DNA of 64,000 nucleotides from Branchiostoma floridae (Eukaryota > Chordata > Leptocardii > Amphioxiformes > Branchiostomatidae). Position numbers and translations under genes: made by a program. The first letter of the stretch is position 1, and each line of letters begins with the position of its first letter. The DNA lies in assembly GCF_000003815.2 (NCBI RefSeq), contig NC_049980.1, positions 144,981-208,980 of the forward strand, read 5' to 3'. Below are positions 52,301 to 63,899 of this stretch, piece by piece. The notes under the pieces were generated by a model. That model was not told the origin of the DNA and made no database searches. It saw nothing but the letters and a program-made list of their open reading frames with translations.

Positions 52301-53557
52301 ACCCCTGTCAATGATATCTCGTTGATGCCTCAACGACGTTTTAATCATGTCTCGATGACGTTCCAATGATCTGTCAATGAAGTCCCTTTCAATGATGTCT
52401 CCATGATGTTTTAATTACATTTTGAGACCTGTCAATGATGTCTTAATGTGGTTTCAATGATCTGTCAACGGTGTCTCAATGATGTCTCAATGATTTCTCT
52501 AAAATCTATCAATGGTGTCTCATTAATGTGTCAATGATATTTCAATTATGTCTCGATGATGTCTCAATAATCTGTCAACTGTGTCTCATTGATGTCTCAA
52601 TGACATTCAATGATGTCTCAATAATACTTCAATGCCCTCTCATAAGTGTCTCATTGATATTTCAATGATGTCTCAATGATGCCTCAATAATCTGTCAATA
52701 GTGTCACATTAATGTCTCAATTATATTTCTAGGGTGTCTCAAAGGTGCCTCAATAATCTGTCAACGGTGTCTCGTTGAAGTCTCAATTATATTTCAATGA
52801 TGTCTCAGTGATGTCTCGATAATCTGTCCATGGTGTCTCATTGATGTCTCAATGTCTCAATGATCTGTCCATGGTGTCTCATTGGTGTCTCAATGATCTG
52901 TCAATGGTGTCTTAATAATGTCTCAATGCTGGCTCAATGATCTGTTAATAATGTCTCAATGATCTGTTAATGATGTCTCAATGATCTGTTAATGATGCCT
53001 CAATGATGTTTCAACAGTGTCTCAATGATCTGTTAATCATGTCTCAATGGTGTCTCAATGACCCGTCAATGATGTTTCAATGATGTCTCTATGCATATGA
53101 TGGTTCAATGATCTGTCAATAAGATCTAATAGATATTTCATTGATGCCTCAATGGCGTTTCGATGACCTGTCAATGATTTCTCTTCGCTGTTCAATGATC
53201 TGTCAATGGCGCCTCGTTGATGTCTCAATGATGTTTCAACGATGTGTCTCAATAATGAATGATATCTCTAGATATTAATGATATCTCTAGCTCACCTGTT
53301 GCCCAGGCAGCGTTCCTTGTACTCAGACACATGGCCTTACCTTCATATGGCTTCACGGTGTCCTCCATCTTCGACATCCTCCTCATGAGGTCCGCCATGA
53401 CGGCCTGCAGCAGGGCCCCGCTCGAGCACGCGCTCAGGTCAGGGAACGAGATGAACTGGCCCAGGTCCGTCATGCCCTCCTGAGGCTCCTCGTCCCCAGA
53501 ACACACACGGACAAGAACGCTCAGCACGAAGCAAAGACTCGCAACAGAAAACAGCAT
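49336..53557 (-). CDS. Gene E: secreted coiled-coil / Link-module protein
   Basis: Four exons join in frame on the minus strand: 53557-53296, 51665-51468, 50669-50474 and 49429-49336, giving 249 residues. The first exon encodes a classical cleavable signal peptide (MLFSVASLCFVLSVLVRVCS, cleavage near residue 20-21) and a short helical segment (LLQAVMADLMRRMSKMEDTV). The second exon is a coiled coil nearly identical to gene D ([12 protein letters not shown]), with NVT and NTT sequons. The last two encode a Link module (YDLEEAKLAC, AWQDG, LLDGTARYP, NDAWCF). There is no membrane helix or collagen segment, so it should be secreted. Intron 1 holds a long minisatellite. It is divergent to TUBGCP5, with starts 1.9 kb apart. 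The 5' exon is outside the inverted duplication and unlike that of gene D, suggesting a chimeric origin. Confidence 0.82.
51107..51232. mobile_element. Foldback MITE in gene E intron 1
   Basis: Ends cgcctgtccctcggtg and caccgaggaacaggcg, with inner tatggtgtcataacgcc and ggcgttatgacaccata. The centre contains ccaccgagtgagcgaagcg. It is not present in the left arm. Confidence 0.75.
52320..53260. repeat. Degenerate minisatellite (tcaatgatgtctcaatgatctg type)
   Basis: About 0.9 kb of imperfect tandem units built from gtctcaatgat and ctgtcaatg (roughly 12-33-base periodicity) in gene E intron 1, ending just before exon 1. It is not coding. Confidence 0.9.
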
Positions 53558-55451
53558 CGTTGAACTTCAGCTAGACCTGATACATGAAGCAACGCGACAG
53601 AAAAAATTCGGCTGCAGGCTTGTCAAGACAATTGGGAAGTATGAAACAGTCTCCCTCGAAACTTACAATCTTGCTTTTTGCTTCCGCCAGATTGCTGTGG
53701 ACATCCCGGCGAAACTGGCACGGACGCGTTGTGGAAACTGGCCCAGACACAGTTTGGCGGCGAACGGTTTGGGACAAAGTCGTGACTTCTTAACTTGTTA
53801 CCTCCATGGAAAACAAAGGCAAAGTTTGGGGTCTGTGTGTCTTTGTGTCTGAGTTTGTGCCCGTGTGTTTCCGAATATTTGCGGTCGTCATTTATTATAA
53901 CCATCTGGGTTGATTGTAATACTACTCATAGCATTCAGTATGTGCGTAGGTATTGGGAAGATGAAGTTCAATTTTAGATTGTGATTTACATGGTAAACAT
54001 CTAATTATATCAAGCACCACTGTCTATCTACATACCAAAATCATGACGATCCGTCAACCCCTTCTTGAGTTATTTTTCTTTCAAAGCCCCTCTCCCCACA
54101 GCCTCAACCTTATGTGATTCACATTGTGAAATGGACAATCCCCGCACCATCAAGCTTGCGTAAAATTTGCTTTCCCTCCCTTTCCCCGAAGGATTACGTG
54201 AAATGGATGGTCCCTCTCATGTGGAAGCCGCTTAATTGCACACACAATTTGCCATCGAATTTCGTGCAATTATCCGGCATGTGCGATAATGCGGAGTTGG
54301 TCATTTGGACCGCATTACCACGGGCGGAGGAGCCGAGAGGTGGTGTGGGAGGTAGTACAACGCACAGTTTATTTACGTGTTACAGTAGTGCTGTACCTGT
54401 TGTGCTCCGGACGTCATATATATATACATGTCTTCACGAAACATCGTACTGCAATGCACTTGAAATTGAAACTAAAAGTAAGTTACTATATACGTTATGT
54501 AACTTCCTGATCACGAAACTAAAGCATTGCACCGCCGAAGGCGAGTGTTATGTCCGTCTGTAGGACCCGAGTCGCTGTTGGTTTCCGACTGGCTGCCAAG
54601 AACATAATCCACTGCATAAATATATTTCCCCGCAACCCTAATTACGTAATTAGACAATGGACAGATAGAGAACAGTTGCTATTGAGTATGTCATTGTAAG
54701 TTGTCTGCTAAATCGTAATGCCGGCTTTGACGACCTTTAGCGGTTGGGCGTCTCTTCAATATCGCTTTCTTTTGATCCCAATAACAATTTCAAACAAGTT
54801 GTCAGTATAGCGACTTCGCAAAGGCCGTTATCGGCTTATTTGTACCGTGTCTGACGATTTTTAGCACGCGTTTTCAGTCAATTTGTCGACGATGTTTGAC
54901 AAATTTTCGTGCATTATCCGGCGTTGGTGATTTTTGTCGTGCAGATAAGCGAAGTCACTAACAATGGAGTGAATTGGAGACGGTTTGGGATTTGGGGATT
55001 CCGTGCAATTACCCGAAGTGTGCGTTTATCCGAGGTGCAATTAACTGGCTTCCACTGTATTCTAAACCTTACACGCCCTTTACTTAGCCTGAAATGAATT
55101 GTCCCTATCCCCCACACCCTCAACCTGCCTTGAAATGGATAGTCCCTCTTCCCCAAATTCTCAAGATCATCATCATCGGTCGTCGTGATCAAACATCTCA
55201 AGACCTCTCAACCTTAACGTCGTTGAAATAGATTATCTTACCCACTCCCTCAACCCGACGTCAAATGGATTGAACGTTATATCGTTATATTAGATTTAGA
55301 TGCTTCCTATCTCCCTTTTCAAGAATTTACGCGAAACAGGTGGTCCTTTTCACGACCTTACCCGGCATGAAATGGATATTCCCTTTCTAAGCACTCCTGC
55401 CTCGTATACAAAATGGACTGCCCCTCCCTTCCCATAGTGCACCAGAAAAAA
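53558..55451. other. Divergent promoter region between gene E and TUBGCP5
   Basis: It holds the upstream regions of both genes. A DNA element fills 54222-55062. From about 54110 to 55430 the phrase tgaaatgga(t/c) followed by a ccc-rich stretch recurs at least six times, a decayed tandem repeat interrupted by that element. Core promoter motifs were not resolved. Confidence 0.45.
54222..55062. mobile_element. DNA element with GTGGAAGCC...GGCTTCCAC termini
   Basis: The left end gtggaagccgcttaattgca and right end tgcaattaactggcttccac are inverted and flanked by A/T-rich bases. Subterminal ttatccggc/gattatccgg motifs recur. Shorter relatives lie at 44486-44645 and 49150-49320. No transposase frame is visible. 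Confidence 0.7.
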
Positions 55452-58400
55452 ATGGCGGCCTGGCGGAAAGATTTTGAAAAGGATGCAAAATCTCTCATCA
55501 AGTGTCTGACAGGGTTTCAGGTGATTAAATAGGAACTTCTTATTCCTCACGACTTGACTAGCCTTCTAGGCGTGTATTTCAGTTACCTAGGCACAGATTC
55601 AGAGAGTTAGGAGTCTTAAAAACGACGTATTGTTGTCCCTTTTAGGGGGAGGGGGGCTCTTTTCGCGATCGATTGAGAAAGATTTATGATTTATCCTGTC
55701 AAAATTATTGTAAAATTTGTTATATTTTTTTGCACCTGAACATGCTCAGCTACAACCATTTACAGACCTGAATTTACTACTCAACTATTGTGCCCTGATG
55801 ATAAAAATCGCCATAAACCTGAAACATGTATATTATGCCAGATAACGTACTACTACTAATTAATTACCTAACGTTACAATTATGAAAACTTTTCATTACT
55901 AGTATGACTATGAACTTCCATGTCTTAACTACCAGTATCAGAACTATACCAAATGCATAATTTACTGTTATCAGGATATATTGGTGATTATTGTGAGGGA
56001 TGTCTGTACTGCATGTAATGTTATTTTAATTGTTTGCAAGGGTGATGGGCCATTTTATTAGGTTAAGCAAGGGTTAAGTCACTGATGCAAATATATACTC
56101 TTGACGAAATATTTCAATGATTTTACACAGCAAAGTTTGCTATAGCTACTTTGGGATCTTTCGAGATTCACTCTTTCTCAAGCCAGTACTAGTAGATCTT
56201 GTAGATCTCTCAACCACTTAGAACAGTTGCTGACATTATGCACAGATGAGTCTCTACTGTACAGGTTTTACAAGTACTAGACTTTGACACACTACATGTA
56301 CTTTGTTCTTAGTACACTTGTATGGGGTTGCAAAGAGCTGCAGTGTTCTGTGACCTTAACTTAAGTTTGCAAGCTTTTTGAATAACTTTATCTTTTTCAT
56401 TAAATTTAAAGGAAGGAGAAGAGAACTTCGGTACCTGTCTGGAATTTGTAACATCAAACTTTAGGTGAGTCCAGTGCACTAACTCAGATTACCTCATTAC
56501 AACAGTTAGTGCCCCAGGTGTGGCCATACAACTACTAGTACAGGTTTTGAACTACTCATGCCGAGATTCGGAGAAGGACCCCTACTCTCTTTGATAGGTG
56601 TGTTGTGTTCTTCAACATGCTCGAGGTGTCTCCTCAAACATGCGACATCCATTTAAGTTAACGTTGTATCTGAGGGACGGCCCTAACCGAAGCTAGGTAC
56701 TCATTTTCACCCAAGTGAAGTGAGGAATGTGGTGTTAGGTGCATTTCTCAAGGGCACAATTTAGTGGTAGCATTTCAACGGATTCGAACCCAGAATCTTT
56801 TGGTCATTAGTCAAACACTTAAAAACTTATTAGTCAAACACCCAGCTGTTACAGTTACACCACACAACCCCACATGTAGTGATGTAGATGATAATGATGT
56901 GGTTCTCGTGGCATCTTAAACAAACAAATTTATCTGGTTCTTACACATAATGACATATGGCCTTCTTTAGTCACTATTGACCATGGTAAGATCCAAATTG
57001 GTATCAGCCAGGGACAGCTTCGTCTAGTCACAATGAGTATGACTTAACCGTTAACGTAAATTGTAATGCATGACTGTAAATAGTACTTAATATGTACATT
57101 TATACTGATTGGTTTACTTCTGACTGGAATTACTTTCAACTTTTCTACACCTAAATGTTTGACCCTATGCAATGACATATTCCTTGGTTTACTTCTTCCA
57201 GGTTCCACAGATTTCTGGATGTCGACAGCCACAAGGTTGACAGGACAATAGATGGGTAAGGAAAAGTGTTAGACTTAGAACAGTGTACCTATCAACTTTT
57301 TGGTATAGGTACAGGTACACATCTAGAGGTTTACGTACAGGTCAGATCACTTTTAGTACTGGTACAAGCAAACCCTCAGAGACTTCTTAATACATGAATA
57401 TGAAAGTATATTTTGAATGTGTACAAAATGACAGTGAGAGTGACAACAAACACAGTGTTGCTATCAAATTTTTGGTACATCTACATGTACAGGTACAGAA
57501 GTTTAGGAACAGTTCTTTATACATGAGTATGAAAGTACATCTTGAATGAAAGTTGAAGCTGTGTACAAAGTAAGTGGCAATAAGACAATTTAAAAAAAAA
57601 TTAACCAAATGACGGCACATAAGGTACCCCCGTATTGCAATAAGAAGTCCATTGCAATATTGTAATTCCACTATCTTGTTTGAATTCCCAGTTTGTGTGA
57701 CAAGTACACTGTTCACTCCAAGGCAGACACTGCCGACACCCTGAGAAGTCTTGTGGTGAAGTTTTTGGATCTGCCCGTCACTCAGGAGAAACAATGCAGT
57801 AAGGTAAGCATTACGTTAGACATCCAGGTAATAAGATACGCCAAGTCGCAATTACTCAAGCAACTGGACATGATTTTGAACTGGCCAGATGTATGAGATA
57901 GCACCCACTAATATCTTTAGTCACTTTTAGGCACTTTTGTCTGTCAAAAAAAGCAAAACATAGACACGTTCATGCATTAATACTAATAGGGTTGCCATCC
58001 TACTTAGTATACTTGAAAATGTGGTTCAAACTTTCCTTAAATCACCATATCACAACTATTTCACAAAATGCACAATAAGAAATAACAATTTTGTCAAGAG
58101 CAGTTATACATGTCTAATTGTTTGCCAAAAAGTTTTGCAAAACTTGTTTATTATAACAGAAATTCTGTTGCATAAATTTTGCTCATTTTTTTTTACAATG
58201 TACTATAGTATAGTATTGTGTGCGAGTAGCTGGACAAAAAGCATTTTTCTGGGAGGGAAACATTATGCATTTTCTCAAAATGTTGCCTTTCTATATGTAT
58301 AGCAAATTCATGGCATATATACACCTTTCTCACGCGGCGGCCATGATAGATCGAAGAAGAGGTCAATGAGGCAAACAGACATTTCTAAAATCAGGTCCCA

Positions 58401-60853
58401 TTTAGTTTTCCCCCAAACCACACAAATTTTCATGATATAAGATAGAATAATAAATATTACAAGACGTGTTATGCACCGAAAGATGTAGCAATTTAGAGTA
58501 GTGTAGACTGACCCCATAGTCCCTTAAGTCCCTTAAATAAAAACATAATAATGCCAACTTTTAACGAATTTGCAGCCATTCACTTATTGGTCGATTTCCT
58601 AATTGGCAGGCTACCATTGGTCGAACTGCTAATTATGATGGACAGCCTTTTGTTTGCCACATTGAACTCGTTTTAGATCTATCATGGCCGCCGCGTGAGA
58701 AAGGTGTATAGAGTTGATGAGTGTATTTGTTCTGGACTCAGAGTGACACCCACTATGCAGTACTGTCCTTACTGCTGTGTCTATCAGAGACCCCCACCAG
58801 TTTGGACTATCAGCAGCAAGTCTCCACCAGCACACAAGGTACACATGCCAATCTTTATCATGGATTTATCTATGATAAGTTTATATATCTGTGACAAATA
58901 TCGACATGTGAAATGTAGGACTGTCAGACTAAGAAACTTGCCGATACCCTATGTTATGCAACTTTTAAATGCTTAATGATTTGTAAGGATATCTGTTGTG
59001 CTTTTAAAGTGTTGTTACACACACTTGATTTGGTTTTATCAATGTCAGAATTTTAAACGTTATTTCAATGTTTAATATATAATTGATGATATAGATATTT
59101 AATGTTTCCATAATTAGTTCTGGCTGGAAAACAATTATTTGTATGAAAATTTGAAATCCGCCAATCAGCCAACAGGCTGCGAGAGATTTTTACCCTAATA
59201 CACCATTCATCTTCATCATTTATGTTTTGTTATAGTTTTTGTTTGTTTGTATTGCACTATTTGCATACCAAGTAAACCACTATATAGCATAACACATACT
59301 ATTCATGTAAGCTGTACAGACAGCAGGTATATTTTCCATCAATTGGCATTGGGCATGTTCTATTTGCAGAAGAACCAGATACATTTGATTGGACCAGTTA
59401 CTTGTTGGAGGGAATAGACATAGACACAGGACCATTTCCAGAAACTCCAGTAAGTAGTAGTAAATGATTCTTACTTAGTTGTATCACACAGGCTTCCATT
59501 TATTAAATAGAACGCACTCTATGCCCGCCGTTGCTATTTATGAACTCACAGGTGCAAGCAAACTAATTTTTCTGAAATTGATGTTCTTAAATAATAAAGT
59601 TGTTGGCGCATGTTGAAACAATGTGTCAAATTTTATCCTTTTTAAGAGTAGTTTGTCAATTAAATGAGTGTTTTCCAACCTAGATTTGACATCACCCTCG
59701 GTCCCAGCCCTCCAATAGGTCGGGCGATCCTACCCGCGTTTGGGCTGGTACCCTGGGTGATAGGGAATACACTGTGTTGCATTCTATATTTAATGTACAT
59801 TACAATGGTACATATAACAATGTATGAACTTGTATTTTATTGATGACAAGCCCTGGTCTGAAGATGAAGATGATGATGATGATGATAAGGATGACAGTTC
59901 AGACGACAACACACTTTCCACATCCAACAGCCAGCAGGTTTCAAGTTTGAGGAAGGACTTTCTACAGGTATTGTTTTATATTTAGGCCATGTTGATTTGA
60001 TTACATCCATGGATTTCATCCATGCGGACATCAATTTTTTCCGTTTCAAAAATTACAGGTTTCCAGAATTAGGAGGTGCTTAGAGGCAGTTAAAGGGGAA
60101 GGGCTAGCAACCATTCCTTGAAAAATATGCCCTGCTACTGAAACAACAAGGAAATGACCTACAAAATGTACAATGTATGACTTTGTGCCTTTCAGTTTCA
60201 GACAAGTAATAACAATGTATGGCCTCCATTAGTCAGTATGAACCATGGTAAGATACTAATTGATGTCAGCTTTGCCTATGGCTAAACAGTCCTATACAAG
60301 ATTGAACGTCTCTACTACATTCTGTAACTTAGTGTAAGCTGGCACAGGTCTGTTGCAAAGTTGTTCAGATCCACTTTTTCATTTGAATCCACTTTTGTTC
60401 TACTCTGTTCATCAGTCTGGCTTCTTCTGATTTTACCATAGGCACTGTAACAGTACAGGGGTTACAACAAGAATTTCTGATACTATTAGCAACTAATACA
60501 GTTGTCTCCTGCTTAATTTTCTTTCCGTTCCACTGTTTGTTTCAGAGACCATCTTGTTGATTTTTCTGGCTAAAAATGTCATTTTTTGCAGATGAAAGTG
60601 CATTTTCAACATTTTTGGATGGATAGTGTAAAATTACTTTCTGTCCCAAAAAGCAAATTTCTATTCCCAGACGGAAGGATGGGTCCTGGAGACAAATCTC
60701 AACTAATGTCTTTGTCCATTAGTGTGCAGAACAAGGATGGTTGCCGAAAGCTGATTGGCTGAAGAACAGCGTGATGGTACAGTATTGGAGTGAACGACCC
60801 CAAACCATGGAGCTGACAAACACCCACCACACTGCCAACCTCACTAACATCTG
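55452..60853 (+). CDS. TUBGCP5: TUBGCP5, gamma-tubulin complex component 5 (5' part, first eight coding exons)
   Basis: Eight exons join in a single frame: 55452-55520, 56412-56464, 57202-57255, 57692-57803, 58742-58838, 59370-59449, 59851-59967 and 60723-60853, giving 237 residues of a protein that is about 1000 residues in vertebrates. GCP5 is a subunit of the gamma-tubulin ring complex that nucleates microtubules. Diagnostic N-terminal stretches are SNFRFHRFLDVDSHKVDRTI, HYAVLSLLLCLSETPTS, FDWTSYLLEG with a following IDTGP and PWSEDED, and the QYW segment of the last exon. All agree in order with the vertebrate protein. The ATG at 55452 sits in aaaATGG, a good context. The last exon ends in phase 2 at CTG/gtatgt, and no following exon is found before the gap at 62317, so the gene is cut by the gap or continues elsewhere. 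Confidence 0.9.
56645..56880 (-). mobile_element. tRNA-derived SINE (minus strand)
   Basis: Read in reverse it shows a degenerate head with ggttcgaatcc-type B box (plus strand ggattcgaaccc at about 56779), then gtgccctt and acctagcttcggttagggcc. It lies in TUBGCP5 intron 2. Confidence 0.7.
58312..58712. mobile_element. MITE with large inverted ends (CACGCGGCGGCCATGATAGATC)
   Basis: Left acacctttctcacgcggcgg and right ccgccgcgtgagaaaggtgt are exact complements, and the homology continues through gaggcaaacagac. It is the same family as 26993-27552. Its right end is only about 30 bases before TUBGCP5 exon 5. Confidence 0.8.
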
Positions 60854-60959
60854 GTATGTTGTCTCTTCTGTCAACTTAAGATCAAATCTGTCATTGCTTC
60901 AAATGCCAAGATAGTGACATTTCCTTCAGCATAAGGAAGTGAAGTGATGCTTTCTACAC

Positions 60960-61660
60960 AACCATTGCTTTTATTATTAGTCCAACATTTTGGTGACCCT
61001 CTGTCACCTTCTTCAGGGCAATTCTGACTGGTTCACATTGTAGACAGGTGTCACTGCTTATACTAAGTTACAGCTTAGATTACCCTGGGAGCCAGACAAG
61101 ACCAGGTAGCTATTGAGTTTTGTTTGGGGGGCCAAGACAGTCAGCCTGCCAATCTCGCATTAGTGCTCCTGGGGAGTTTAAGCCCGAAGGAGTTATCACT
61201 AGAGCCAGTAGTAGAGGGCAGGTGGACCAAATCAGGCTTAAACTCCTCGGGGCGCTAATAGGAAATTGGTGGGCTTGACTGTCTTGGGCCACCAAACAAT
61301 CTGTCCTTAGCTGCCCGATCCCGGATGGCTTCAGAGTAAGTTTAGATGCGGTCACAAAATGTATTACTAATTTATTTACATACATGTATGTACAGACAGC
61401 TTTATGCAAAATATTTACAATGTGGTCCCAAACGCAAAGGAAAATAAAACATCCATAAGTTAACAGTTGTCAATTAACGGTGAAATGATGTAAAAAAATT
61501 TCATCTACCTTTTAAGACTGTCCCTCAAAAAGTAGTAGAAACTGTTCCATCATCATGCAGTACAATGTGAACCAGTCAGAATTGCCCTGAAGAAGGTGAC
61601 AGACGGTCACTGAAACGTTGGTAAGAATAAAGCAATGATTGTGTAAAAGAGTCTCTTTAT
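60960..61660. mobile_element. Foldback element with long arms in TUBGCP5 intron 8
   Basis: Arm near 60990-61050 (ccttcttcagggcaattctg) is answered at 61563-61625 (cagaattgccctgaagaagg). Nested inside, ggcttaaactcctcgggg (about 61234) and ctggggagtttaagcc (about 61169) form a second inverted pair. Confidence 0.65.
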
Positions 61661-61758
61661 TCAGTTATGTACGCTCTACCTCGTAGTTTGTATTTTCTTG
61701 GACGGTCACCGATAAGTGCGATAAGTGAACGACAGTTGACATAATCTGTGAACATTGT

Positions 61759-62117
61759 CCAGGGCTCGAAATACTGGGTGCATGTGCACCCAGGTGCACC
61801 CACGCACCCAAAATTGGAGCTGTGCACCCAATTATTTTCTGTGGGTGAACAGGGTGCACCCAAATATTTTCTTAGGTTTAAGTATGTAAAGATATCAAAG
61901 TATACTAGTATACATCATATTCTTGACATCTAAGTGTTAGAAAGATAATAAAATGTCTGTCATGGTACTTGTTAAGAATTTGATAGCTTGTAACTAAGTT
62001 TTATTATTAGGTTATTACTTAGATTTAAGTGGTGCACCCAAAGGTTTTTTGGTGCACCCAATTGTTTAAGCTCGGTGCACCAGTACACCTAATCCCAAAA
62101 ATGAATTTCGAGCCCTG
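61759..62117. mobile_element. MITE with CAGGGCTCGAAAT termini
   Basis: It starts cagggctcgaaat and ends atttcgagccctg. The interior repeats ggtgcaccca several times. The terminal sequence is of the kind seen in hAT-like elements; no clear 8-base target duplication is seen, so the superfamily is uncertain. Confidence 0.7.
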
Positions 62118-62316
62118 TTGTCTAATCGGTCCAAGATCTTGATCTCTCCAAGTTGTTTTTATTTTCGGACCAGTCAAACCAGTTTTGTACCGGTACACTA
62201 TACTGGTACCAAGCCCTAGTTGAGAACGATGAACTCTTTGTAATATTACCAGCTGGGAAAGACAATTTCATTTTATTTGTTGAGTTGTCGTGTGTTTTGG
62301 TCCCCAGGGAGATGCA

Positions 62317-62416
62317 NNNNNNNNNNNNNNNNNNNNNNNNNNNNNNNNNNNNNNNNNNNNNNNNNNNNNNNNNNNNNNNNNNNNNNNNNNNNNNNNNNNN
62401 NNNNNNNNNNNNNNNN
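62317..62416. other. Assembly gap (100 N)
   Basis: Exactly 100 undetermined bases. Everything to the right is repetitive and shares nothing with the TUBGCP5 intron on the left, so the join is unverified. Confidence 1.
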
Positions 62417-63899
62417 AAACTTCACAGTGACCCTCCCGCACTCCCGCGGCCCGCGCGACCCCTACCTTACCCCCCCTGATAGGAAGGTAGCGTCAAGCCC
62501 CCTCGATAGCTTCAGGCGTCTACACATCCTCCTCACATCTGCTTGAAGAAATCTGAACTCACTCAGTAGCTGAACTACACTAACCCTACCCGCCTTGCCT
62601 CACAAGAGCAAGTTGTGGGTTTTTCACCAAAAAGTTGCATATTTCATGCTGAAAAATTGTTCCGCATCTCGACAAGGTTGGTTTGAAGAAAACCCCACAT
62701 CCTTTCGCGATATCCGATTTTTATGCGAAAAAATGCTCTTTTTGCTCAGAAAGAGCACTGAGGGGTTTTTGACCAAAAAGTTGCATATTTCATGTCAAAA
62801 ATTTGTTCCGCACCCAATAAGGTTGGTTTGAAGAAAATCCGACATCGTTTCGCGATATCCGATTTTCATGCGAAAAAATGCTCTTTTTGCCTCAGAAGAG
62901 CAACTTGAGGGTTTTTGACCAAAAAGTTGCATATTTCATGTCAAAAAATAGTTCCGCACCCAATAAGGTTGGTTTGAAGAAAATCCGACATCGTTTCGCG
63001 ATATCCTATTTTCATGCGAAAAAATGCTCTTTTTGCCTCAGAAGAGCAACTTGAGGGTTTTTGACCAAAAAGTTGCATATTTCATGTCAAAAAATAGTTC
63101 CGCACCCAATAAGGTTGGTTTGAAGAAAATCCGACATCGTTTCGCGATATCCGATTTTCATGCGAAAAAATGCTCTTTTTGCCTCAGAAGAGCAACTTGA
63201 GGGTTTTTGACCAAAAAGTTGCATATTTCATGTCAAAAATTTGTTCCGCACCCAATAAAGTTGGTTTAAAGACAATCGGACATGGCTTTGCGATATCATT
63301 TTTTTATGCCAAAAAAATGCCCCCCTCCCCATCCCACAAGACTGTCCAAAAGAGCCGCATCTTGAGACGGTGGTTTGCTGGGTTGCTCTCGACGCCTCGT
63401 CCCAAAAACGTCACACTGACCTTCCCCCATCCACGCGTTCCATCTGACCCCTACCTTATCCCCCCTGATATGATGAAAGCGTCAAGCCCCATTGATAGCT
63501 TCAGGCGTCTACACATCCTCCTCACATCTGCTTGAAGAAATCTGAACTCACTCAGTAATTGAACTACACTAACCCTAAGTAAGATTCTTATAGGAGATCA
63601 AGAATGCTAACTCACCTTATTAGGGAGTACCCATAACCCTAGCCACCCCCCTCCCACATACCAAAGGACTGCCCCAAACAGCCATCTTAAGAGGGTAGCT
63701 TACTGGGTTGTCGTCGTCATCTCGCCCCGAAAACTTCACAGTGACCCTCCCGCACTCCCGCGGCCCGCGCGACCCCCACCTTACCCCCCCTGATAGGAAG
63801 GTAGCGTCAAGCCCCCTCGATAGCTTCAGGCGTCTACACATCCTCCTCACATCTGCTTGAAGAAATCTGAACTCACTCAGTAGCTGAACTACACTAACC
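62417..63899. repeat. Subtelomere-like repeat block with three copies of a CCCGCACTCCCG unit
   Basis: A unit of about 175 bases (acttcacagtgaccctcccg to gaactacactaaccctaa) occurs at 62417-62592 and 63724-63899 nearly identically, and in diverged form at 63405-63575. Each copy ends with a short ctaaccct stub. Minus- and plus-strand frames here are not supported as genes. Confidence 0.8.
62600..63290. repeat. About 147-bp tandem repeat, five copies
   Basis: gggtttttgaccaaaaagtt recurs at about 62763, 62909, 63056 and 63204, with a diverged first copy near 62617. Units also contain gttccgcacccaataaggtt and tttcgcgatatccgat. Confidence 0.9.

Noticed and set aside
52320-53260. CRISPR-like repeat array
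   Set aside because: Units are degenerate, spacing is irregular and the spacers are variants of the same words. The setting is a eukaryotic intron.
54114-54563. 149-residue plus-strand frame
   Set aside because: It starts in a decayed tandem repeat and runs into a non-autonomous DNA element. No family is recognised.
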